From Alphaproteobacteria bacterium (GTDB lineage: Bacteria; Myxococcota_A; UBA796; GCA-2862545), in assembly GCA_020632875.1 (NCBI GenBank), contig JACKET010000005.1, forward strand, positions 124,001 through 188,000: DNA of 64,000 nt, in the 5' to 3' direction. Below the pieces are notes generated by a model, which saw only the letters and a program-made list of their open reading frames with translations, was not told where the DNA came from and did no database searches. The stretch's first letter is position 1; every line of letters begins with the position of its first letter. Below, piece by piece: positions 34,861 to 41,779 of the stretch. The translations under genes and the position numbers were made by a program.

Positions 34861-34966
34861 CTGGTGCACCAAACTGGCGCCTGGTCCGTCGACGACGTGC
34901 CGTGTCGTTTGTCGTGCTCCTTCGGCCCGAACTGTACCACCTGTCCGCGCTGCCGGACGGCCTGTG

Positions 34967-34972
34967 TACAAT
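34967..34972 (+). promoter_or_regulatory. possible -10 element TACAAT for the kinase gene
   Basis: TACAAT in the 129-base divergent region between the pseudokinase and kinase genes. No convincing -35 is seen 16-18 bases upstream. It supports transcription starting near 34980 and so fits either candidate kinase start. Confidence 0.3.
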
Positions 34973-34989
34973 CGCCGTGGAGCTCGGAG

Positions 34990-36648
34990 TTGAAGCAGGA
35001 GGTCGCACCGCCACTGGCAGAGGGACGCTACCGACTCACCGATGTCCTCGGTGTGGGCGGAATGGCCGTGGTGTACCGTGCGCACGACACGCGGCTCGAC
35101 ATCTCCCGCGCCATCAAGATGCTCCGCCCCGAGCTCGACGATCGCGCGCGCGAGCGGTTCGACACCGAAGCGCGCACCATGGCGAAGCTCCACCACCCGA
35201 ACATCGTGCTCGTGCACGACGTCGCGGAAGACGGCGACCGCTGCTACCTCGTCATGGAGTACATCGAGGGCGGCAGCATCTCCGACCGGCTGCACGCGTA
35301 TGGCGCGCTCCCGCCGCGGATGGCGTGCGACGTGACGATCGCGGTGCTCGCGGGGCTCGGCGCCGCGCACGAGAAAGGCATCGTCCACCGCGACATCAAG
35401 CCGCACAACATCATGGTGGCCGACGACGGCACGGTGAAGGTCACCGACTTCGGCATCGCCCAGGTGTCCGACATGTCGAGCACCAAGACGGGCGCGATGA
35501 TCGGCACCTGGGCGTACATGGCGCCCGAGCAGCGCGCCGACGCGAAGCATGTCGACGGCCGCGCCGACATCTTCGCGGTGGGCTGCACCCTCTACAAGAT
35601 GCTCACCAACAACGAGCCCTTCGATCTCTACAACACCGAGCTCCACGAAGAGCTGTTCGAGAAGGTCCCCGAGGCCTTCCAGGAGATCATCAAGAAGTCC
35701 ACCCGGTACAAGGCCAGCAATCGCTACGCCGATGCCGAGGCGATGAAGGCGGCCCTCGAGGCCCTCCGTCCCGACCTGCCGCCCGATCCCGAAGACGTGC
35801 CGCCGCTCGGCGCCTCCATCGAGAGCGAGAAGGCCGCGTACATGCCCACGATCTTCGGCGTGAACAGCGCCGAGGTGTCGAATCCGACCATCTCCAGGCC
35901 CGAGACGCCCGCCCCGTCGTCGCGCGGGATGCAGTGGGGGATGATCGCCATCGTCGTGGTCGCGCTGATGTTCATCGCGGGCGGGGCGCTCGCGGGGCTC
36001 ATGTTCACGGGCGGAATCCTCGCCATGACCGTGGGCGACTCGCCCGACGGCATCGTCGACGTCGACCCCGTCGACCCCGTCGGTCCCGAGCCCGATGTCG
36101 ACGACCCGATCGATCCCGAGCCCATCGACGACCCCGAGCCGGCGGTCGATCCCGAGCCGTCCGGTCCCGAGCTTTCCGGTCCCGAGCCCGTGGTCGATCC
36201 CGAGCCCGCGGTCGATCCCGAGCCGGCTCCGTCCCCGACGGCTCCGAAGCCCGCTCCGGTCCCCGATCCGTCTCCGGTCTCCACGCCGAAGCCCGATCCG
36301 GTGCGCCCGGTTCCGAAGCCCGATCCGGTGCGCCCGGTTCCGAAGCCCGATCCGCGCCCCGAGCCCTCCCCGGCACCGACGAAGATCGACTACCAGCCCG
36401 AGCCCGAGCCCAACACGGCCGGCACGTACCTCGTGACGGTCAACAGCTACCCGGCCAGCACGGTGTGCGTGGATGGCGTGAAGCACTGCCGGAACACGCC
36501 GTGGTCGCAGCGGCTCCCTCCCGGCACGTACACGTTCGACCTGTCGAACCTCCAGGACGTGGCGCAGGTGAAGACCATCTCCTACACGGTCAGCAAGGAC
36601 GTCGTGCTCTGCTGGAACTTCGACAGCGAGTCGGCCTGCCCGAAGTAG
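34990..36648 (+). CDS. transmembrane Ser/Thr kinase with DPEP repeats and PEGA-like tail
   Basis: A 552-residue kinase. Two starts are possible: TTG at 34990 (used here) or an in-frame CTG at 35014, which has AGGAGG 11 bases upstream. The kinase domain (about 14-275) is complete: VLGVGGMAVVYRA, AIKMLR, HRDIKPHN near 134, DFGIAQ near 153, APEQ near 177. A membrane helix (IAIVVVALMFIAGGALAG) lies near 315-345, then an acidic DPEP/KPDPVRPVP-repeat stalk (about 355-465), then a PEGA-like beta domain with VTVNSYPASTVCVDG. It is divergent from the pseudokinase, which may be its scaffold or substrate. Confidence 0.9.
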   Translation: MKQEVAPPLAEGRYRLTDVLGVGGMAVVYRAHDTRLDISRAIKMLRPELDDRARERFDTEARTMAKLHHPNIVLVHDVAEDGDRCYLVMEYIEGGSISDRLHAYGALPPRMACDVTIAVLAGLGAAHEKGIVHRDIKPHNIMVADDGTVKVTDFGIAQVSDMSSTKTGAMIGTWAYMAPEQRADAKHVDGRADIFAVGCTLYKMLTNNEPFDLYNTELHEELFEKVPEAFQEIIKKSTRYKASNRYADAEAMKAALEALRPDLPPDPEDVPPLGASIESEKAAYMPTIFGVNSAEVSNPTISRPETPAPSSRGMQWGMIAIVVVALMFIAGGALAGLMFTGGILAMTVGDSPDGIVDVDPVDPVGPEPDVDDPIDPEPIDDPEPAVDPEPSGPELSGPEPVVDPEPAVDPEPAPSPTAPKPAPVPDPSPVSTPKPDPVRPVPKPDPVRPVPKPDPRPEPSPAPTKIDYQPEPEPNTAGTYLVTVNSYPASTVCVDGVKHCRNTPWSQRLPPGTYTFDLSNLQDVAQVKTISYTVSKDVVLCWNFDSESACPK

Positions 36649-36711
36649 GCCGAAAGGCTCGCGACATGAGAGGGCGTCGCGCACCTCCCGGGATCCGATT
36701 ACCCTCCGGCG

Positions 36712-37839
36712 GTGCTCAGCCTGATCCTCACGACTGCCCTCGGCTCCGACCTCGTCCTCTTCGGTGACGGCGTCCCGCCGGTGTCGGTCCTCGCGAAGGT
36801 CTCGGCCGCGACGGGCAAGAACGCGGGCGAGTTCGAGCTGATGTCGATCCGCGACTGGACGAAGGGCATCCCCACGGCGTTCGCGGGCGGCACGCTGCGG
36901 GTGTGCGAGGGGCTCCCCGTGTCGCGGGCCGTCGTCGAGCAGAAGTTCGAAGAGGCCTCGCAGGCCGTGAAGTTCTTCGATGCCGACCGCGCGACGGGCG
37001 CCTTCGCCGAGCTCGAAGACCTGCTCCCCTGCGCGAACGAGGTCATCCCCCGCGAGATCGTCGGTCGGGCGTTCTTCCTGAAGGGCTTCGTCGAGTACAC
37101 GAGCGGCGCCGAGGCCGACGCCGCCGCGTCGTACGCCAATGCGCGCTCGATCGACCGGCTGATGCGGTTCGACGGCGCCATCTCGCCCGACAGCCGCGAC
37201 CTGTTCGAAGAGGCGAACCCGAACCCCGCCGTCGCGTGGGTCGAGATCCGCCCCAAGCCCGACCGCGTCTGGCTCGACGGCGAGCAGGTCACGTACGGCG
37301 ACCAGGGCTTCCAGGTCGCGCTCGGTCGGCACTACGTCACGATCGAGAGCATCTCCACCGTCACCGCCGACCTCGTCGTCGAGCAGGATGGCGCCCTCAT
37401 CCTCCCGACGATGATCGGGCCCGAGATCATGGGCCAGGTCGACGATCCGCGCCGTCGGTCCGCCTTCCTCCAGATGCTCGCCTACGCCGGCGTCGAGCGG
37501 GCCTACCTCTCCGACCTCGAGAACGTCTGGATCGCCGAGCGGAACAAGAACTCCATCAAGAAGCTCGGCGCCGAAGAGCCCACGATCAAGGAGCCGAAGC
37601 GTCGCGGCCGCTTCACGCCCGCTGGGCTCGGGGTCGCGGGCGCGGGCCTTGTCGTCGGAGGCGTCGGGGGCGTGCTGTTCGCGACCTGCGACGACTGCAC
37701 GGGGCCGGCCATCGGGCTCATGGGCGGCGGCGGCGCCGTCATGGCCACGGGCCTCGGCATCGTCATCGCGGACCAGGTCTCGGTGGGGCCGACGTTCGGT
37801 CCGCGGCAGTGGGGCGTATCGATCGGGGCGCCTTTCTAG
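36712..37839 (+). CDS. TPR/PEGA-like membrane protein, paralogue of 240-1130
   Basis: A 375-residue protein from a GTG at 36712, 63 bases after the kinase stop. A signal-like start (MLSLILTTALGS) leads into helical segments with LEDLLPCANE, matching LEAGLPCLDS in the 240-1130 protein, then a PEGA-like part (WVEIRPKPDRVWLDGEQV). The C-terminal quarter has two glycine-rich hydrophobic segments around a CDDC pair. It probably sits at the envelope and works with the adjacent kinase. Function unknown. Confidence 0.65.
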   Translation: MLSLILTTALGSDLVLFGDGVPPVSVLAKVSAATGKNAGEFELMSIRDWTKGIPTAFAGGTLRVCEGLPVSRAVVEQKFEEASQAVKFFDADRATGAFAELEDLLPCANEVIPREIVGRAFFLKGFVEYTSGAEADAAASYANARSIDRLMRFDGAISPDSRDLFEEANPNPAVAWVEIRPKPDRVWLDGEQVTYGDQGFQVALGRHYVTIESISTVTADLVVEQDGALILPTMIGPEIMGQVDDPRRRSAFLQMLAYAGVERAYLSDLENVWIAERNKNSIKKLGAEEPTIKEPKRRGRFTPAGLGVAGAGLVVGGVGGVLFATCDDCTGPAIGLMGGGGAVMATGLGIVIADQVSVGPTFGPRQWGVSIGAPF

Positions 37840-37861
37840 CGGCGGGACGTTCCGGTGTCGG

Positions 37862-38113
37862 ATCCCGGCTCGTCGGAGACGGCACCGTCGCGGGGGTCGG
37901 CCGCGGGATCCCGGCTCGTCGTAGACGCCGGGGACGGCGGCTGTGAGCGTCCGGTCTACCCATTACTCCGCGCGCGGAGCGCGCTGCGCGGCTCGCCTGC
38001 GGCGGCCTTGCGGGTCGGTAGACCCGGCAGTCCCAGGATCCGGTTTCCCCGGAGGGGCGGGCGTCGCGATGAGGCGCGGGGAAACCGGACCCTTCGGGCT
38101 CTGCCTGACGGGA
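37862..38113. repeat. repeat family E, copy 1 (~240 bp, three hairpins)
   Basis: Nearly identical to 39893-40137 and in the same orientation. Visible folds: CCGG...CCGG arms around CTCGTCGTAGACG, GGTCTACC / GGTAGACC (37953-37960 and 38017-38024), and CCGGTTTCCCC / GGGGAAACCGG (38040-38050 and 38078-38088). The stretch 37840-38582 has no gene; apart from this repeat it holds a 4 x GTGCGC tract and the IS left part. Confidence 0.85.
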
Positions 38114-38164
38114 CCGGCGGGGTCGGAAGAGAGCCCATTCGCCGGGGCGTTCGAGGACCTTCCC

Positions 38165-38188
38165 GTGCGCGTGCGCGTGCGCGTGCGC
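38165..38188. repeat. tandem hexamer 4 x GTGCGC
   Basis: Four perfect GTGCGC units in a row in non-coding DNA just outside the IS left end. Alternating purine-pyrimidine sequence of this kind can favour Z-DNA; no function is implied. Confidence 0.9.
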
Positions 38189-38202
38189 ATTCCCGATGGT
38201 GC

Positions 38203-39858
38203 CCGGGACGGCACATGGGTGACAGTTGTACCCGTGTGCAGGTGACACGGGAAGCTGCGTTTTGGCGAACGTGCCTGAGCCCTGCCCGAGGCATCCGCGT
38301 TGGGGGCCTTCCTTGAGTGAGCAGAGCTCCCGCCGGAGGCCTTCCCGTCGTCCGTCGCTCGCACATCGTGCGGTCCGCGAAAGGGCGCGCAGGTCCAGGA
38401 GCGCCCGGAGCAGCCCGGAGCCACGCGCAGGCCCCTCGCTCGCGAGGGGGCGAGCATGGCGAGGACTGCGAGGACGCACCCTTGACTGAAGGAAGCGGCC
38501 GTCGCGGTATTCGCGGCGAGCGTCGGAGGATGGGATGGCCGGAGCCCGCAGGGCAGGCAGGCGGCCCATCGTTGTGGGCGTCTCACTCTTTGACCTCGGG
38601 AATGGGGTCGTTCCAGCCCAGTCCGCGCCGGTCGGGCCGCTTCTGGGTGACAATCGACAGGTCGAGTTCGCCGAGGCCGTAGTCGTAGAACCACAGGCGT
38701 ACCCGTGTGCCTTCGAGGGCTCCATGCCGATGAGATGGCCGATGAGGGCGGCGCTCACGTGGTAGTGGTTGCCTTTGACGCTGATTCGCCCGGGGCAACT
38801 CACACCCGGGTTTGCCAGGCGCTCGGGTACAGAGGGAGTCGCCAGGCCCCGAGCAGTCGACGAACCGAGGGCTGGTAGACCTCTGCCGGTACTCGCTGTC
38901 CGAGCGCCTCGTGGGGCCGATGGTGGTTGAACTCATGGACCCACCGCGCCGCCGCTTCGCGCTCCTCGCGAATCGTCTCGCTGGCGTTGTCTTCCACGTC
39001 GTACCGGAGATCGAGGTGCATGCGTTCGTGCCCGCCGTTGTCCTCGGGGTGGCCGGGACGGGGAGAACACGACACGAACGCCCATCGAGACGAGCCAGGC
39101 CGACAGTCGGGTGAAGCCTGCTCGCGACGCAGTACTGCCAAACGGGGATCCGTTGTCGGATTGAATCGCTTTCAGGATTCCGTACCGCCGGAAGAGCTCG
39201 AGAAGAACGCCACGAACGCCCTCCATCGATTGTGAGTCCAGGAGCACTACAGCGAGGACGAATCTGGAGAACTGGTCCCTCACGGTGAGCGGGTACACCC
39301 TCGTGCCATCCGCAGTGAGCCACCAACCCTTGAAGTCGATCGTCCACAGATCATTCGGGCCTTCGACGGCCACGCTGGGGAGTGCTTCTGAAGCGGCTGC
39401 TTGCGGGAACGCCGCTTCTTCCTGGGTTCGCCGCACCGCCTCAACGCCCGATCGATGGTCTTCACCGACGGAACATCGGCTTCGTCGTGCTCCCGAAGCA
39501 GCAGAGCTCGCAGCTTCTTCGGACCGTATCGAGGGTTCGCACGGCGGAGACTCACAATGCTCGCGACCATGTCCGCCGAGGTCTCGAGCTTCTGTGTCTT
39601 CGGTCTACGCGACCGGTCCTCGAGGCCGGCGACCCCCTCATCGAGGAGCCGCTGTCTCCACTTGTAGGCTGTCTTCCGGCTGATTCCGAATTCCGCACAC
39701 AACGAGGAAACGCTGTCGACGCGGTGCGGATCCAGCAACCGATGAAGGAACTCCTCTCTCGAACTCAAGATGCACCTCTGTGGCCACGGCACGGATGACC
39801 TCCCATGGAGCTGTCACCCATGTCCTGACCCTGATGTGTCACCCATGTCCCGACCCCG
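38203..39858 (-). mobile_element. degenerate IS481-family insertion sequence
   Basis: Bounded by matching ends: GGGACGGCACATGGGTGACA at 38205-38224 on the left, and on the right the complement of TGTCACCCATGTCCCGAC (39837-39854), with a second inner copy TGTCACCCATGTCCTGAC (39812-39829). The transposase gene fills 38583-39792; 38225-38582 is non-coding. About 1.65 kb, longer than most IS481 elements. No clear target-site duplication is seen. The element sits between the two E repeats. Confidence 0.7.
38583..39792 (-). pseudogene. IS481-family transposase, broken by several frameshifts
   Basis: Read on the minus strand, the pieces add up to a complete transposase of about 400 residues but use three frames. 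An HTH (LCAEFGISRKTAYKWRQRLL) runs from 39792. The catalytic core begins after a first shift near 39410 (NDLWTIDFKGWWLTADGTR, IQSDNGSPF with the second Asp). GHPEDNGGHERMHLDL with the catalytic Glu follows a second shift near 39080. EFNHHRPHEALGQRVPAEVY is in the same frame, and two further shifts separate VKGNHYHVSAALIGHLIG and LWFYDYGLGELDL. The DDE residues are all recognisable, so decay is recent, but the gene cannot make transposase. Confidence 0.85.
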
Positions 39859-39892
39859 GACCATGGGGCGCTCGACGCGGAAGTCCGGCGCG

Positions 39893-40137
39893 TCGTAGAC
39901 GGCTCCGTCGCGGGTGTCGGCCGCGGGATCCCGGCTCGTCGTAGACGCCGGGGATGGCGGCGTGAACGCCCGGTCTACCCTTTACTCCGCGCGCGGAGCG
40001 CGCTGCGCGGCTCGCCTGCGGCGGCCTTGCGGGTCGGTAGACCCGGCAGTCCCAGGATCCGGTTTCCCGGGAGGGGCGGGCGTTGCGATGAGGCGGGGGG
40101 AAACCGGACCCCTCGGGCTCTGCCTGTCGGGATCGAG
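39893..40137. repeat. repeat family E, copy 2
   Basis: Direct copy of 37862-38113 at about 90% identity, with the same three hairpins. The gap 39793-40168 holds only the IS right end and this repeat. It ends 31 bases from the stop of the minus-strand gene at 40169. Confidence 0.85.
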
Positions 40138-40168
40138 GAGGTCGGGACAGCCTCGGACCGGCAGGGCG

Positions 40169-41377
40169 CTACCGATGCGGAATCCGCCGCGCTTCGATCT
40201 CGATCCCGCTGATCTTCCACGTGATGGACTGGGCATCGGGGATGTCGAGTCCGGCGGCGGCGCGGTCCGAGAGGCACAGATCGCCCGGAGCAGCGAGGTC
40301 TTCGGCCATCTTCGAGGCGCGGTTCACGGGGTCGCCGGCGAACTCGTGGCGGCCTTCGGCCATGGGGAAGAGGTACACGTCGCCGCGGTCGATGCCGACG
40401 GTGAGCAGGATGCCGTCGCGCAGGGCGGCGGCGCGCATCTCCCGCGCGCAGGCGAGGGCGTCGGCGCTGGTCTCGAAGGCCGCGAGGGCGAGCGCACCGC
40501 CGACCGTCCAGTGGTCGGTGGACGCCTTCAGGACCGGGATGAGGAGCTGCTGGAACTGGACGTCCGCGAGCAGGGCGTCGACGGTCTGCATGCGGTCGAG
40601 CACGGGCCGCCGCTGGTGGCGGTGCGCGAGGATGACCGTGCGGCGGCCGCGGTAGCGGCGGTCGATCTCGGCGATCGTGGCTTCGGGAGAGGCCTCGTCG
40701 AGCGCGTCGAGCAGGTCGTGCATCCCGGCGTCGTAGGGCTCGGGGTAGCGCGGGGACCCCGTGGGGACGGGCCCTTCTGCGTCGGTGACCGCGTTGAACA
40801 CGGTGCCGAGGTGGCCTTCGTGGCGCTCCTCGAACGTGAAGATCGACGGGTCGGACAGCGCCGCGCGGCACTCGGGGGTGAGCAGGGTGTCGCCACCGCG
40901 CGTGTGGTCTTCGGCGAGGACCTCGACCCGGTCGGCGTCCGGACCGTACAGCCCGCCACCGATCTCGTAGAACGTGCCGGTGTGGATGCAGAACCCGACG
41001 CGCACGGGCCCGGAGTCGTGGATCCGGCACATCGCGCGCACGATGGCGTCGACCGACACGTGCTGCGGGAACAGCATCTCGGTGTTGTCGGCGACCCAGC
41101 GCCCGATGCCGTAGCCACCGAGGCCCGCCCCGACGGCGTGGATGCGGGTCTTGGGCTCGCCGATGCGCTTGAGGACCACGGCGAGCGGCAGCTGGCTCGC
41201 CATCCGCGAGAGACCCGACGTGTCCGACGCCGTGACCGTGCCCACGCGCCGGAAGGGCTCGAGGATCGTGGCGGCGAGCGCGTCGGTGCGCTTGGCGGGG
41301 TCGGTCCAGTCGGCGAAGGCCTGCTCGGGGAGGTCGCCGGCGATGTCACGCGCGAGATCGGCGAGCGCTGTCCACAT
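40169..41377 (-). CDS. protein with two degenerate class III cyclase-like domains
   Basis: A 402-residue protein; GGAGG lies just before the ATG at 41377. A C-terminal segment, VGIDRGDVYLFP followed by GDPVNRASKMAED (about 310-365), matches the second half of class III nucleotidyl cyclase domains. A similar but weaker pattern (HTGTFYEIGGGLYG, then DRVEVLAEDHT; about 140-185) occurs earlier. The first metal-binding Asp region (CDIVGFT-type) is not found in either, so catalysis is doubtful; a binding or regulatory role is more likely. No membrane helix. It is divergent from the small secreted protein at 41483. Confidence 0.6.
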   Translation of the reverse strand: MWTALADLARDIAGDLPEQAFADWTDPAKRTDALAATILEPFRRVGTVTASDTSGLSRMASQLPLAVVLKRIGEPKTRIHAVGAGLGGYGIGRWVADNTEMLFPQHVSVDAIVRAMCRIHDSGPVRVGFCIHTGTFYEIGGGLYGPDADRVEVLAEDHTRGGDTLLTPECRAALSDPSIFTFEERHEGHLGTVFNAVTDAEGPVPTGSPRYPEPYDAGMHDLLDALDEASPEATIAEIDRRYRGRRTVILAHRHQRRPVLDRMQTVDALLADVQFQQLLIPVLKASTDHWTVGGALALAAFETSADALACAREMRAAALRDGILLTVGIDRGDVYLFPMAEGRHEFAGDPVNRASKMAEDLAAPGDLCLSDRAAAGLDIPDAQSITWKISGIEIEARRIPHR

Positions 41378-41482
41378 CGGGCCCCTCCACACGGTCCGGT
41401 ACCGCGATCCGGCACGCATCGCAAAGCGAGCCCCTTGCCGATCGTGCGGACGGCGCGTACGTTCCATGGAGGAGGTGTGTGC

Positions 41483-41773
41483 ATGCGTGGATTCCTCTTC
41501 ACGACCGCGGCGTCCCTCGGGCTGGCCCTCGGCACCACGGCGTTCGCCGATCCGGGCCCCGAAGACGAGCCCGCCGAAGACTCCGCCACCGCGGCCAGCG
41601 AGGCTCCGGCCACCGACTGCAGCACCCTCGAAGGCGACGCGAAGACCATCTGCGAAGAGGCCGCCGCCGAGAAGCCTGCCGACGAGGCCGAGAAAGACGA
41701 GGCGAAGGGCAAGGGTGCGAAGGCCAAGCGGTCGAACACGAACCGCATGGAACGCGTCCACGAAGACGAGTAG
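41483..41773 (+). CDS. small secreted acidic/lysine-rich protein
   Basis: A 96-residue protein with GGAGGAGG before the ATG at 41483. The N-terminal signal peptide ends in GTTAFA|DPG. The mature part has an acidic, alanine-rich middle with two Cys (CSTLEGDAKTIC) and a lysine-rich end (KDEAKGKGAKAKR). No family known; probably a periplasmic or surface protein. Convergent with the RCC1-like gene, six bases apart. Confidence 0.65.
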   Translation: MRGFLFTTAASLGLALGTTAFADPGPEDEPAEDSATAASEAPATDCSTLEGDAKTICEEAAAEKPADEAEKDEAKGKGAKAKRSNTNRMERVHEDE

Positions 41774-41779
41774 CGGCGT

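Noticed and set aside
27767..35014. 2415-residue minus-strand open frame covering the coiled-coil gene in another frame
   Set aside because: Arg/Pro/Gly-rich frame shadow; no start signal and no recognisable domain.
37963..38694. Minus-strand 243-residue open frame across repeat E and the IS left end
   Set aside because: Covers hairpins and the hexamer tract; Arg/Pro-rich, no ribosome site, and the same peptide is repeated from copy E2 only because the DNA repeats.
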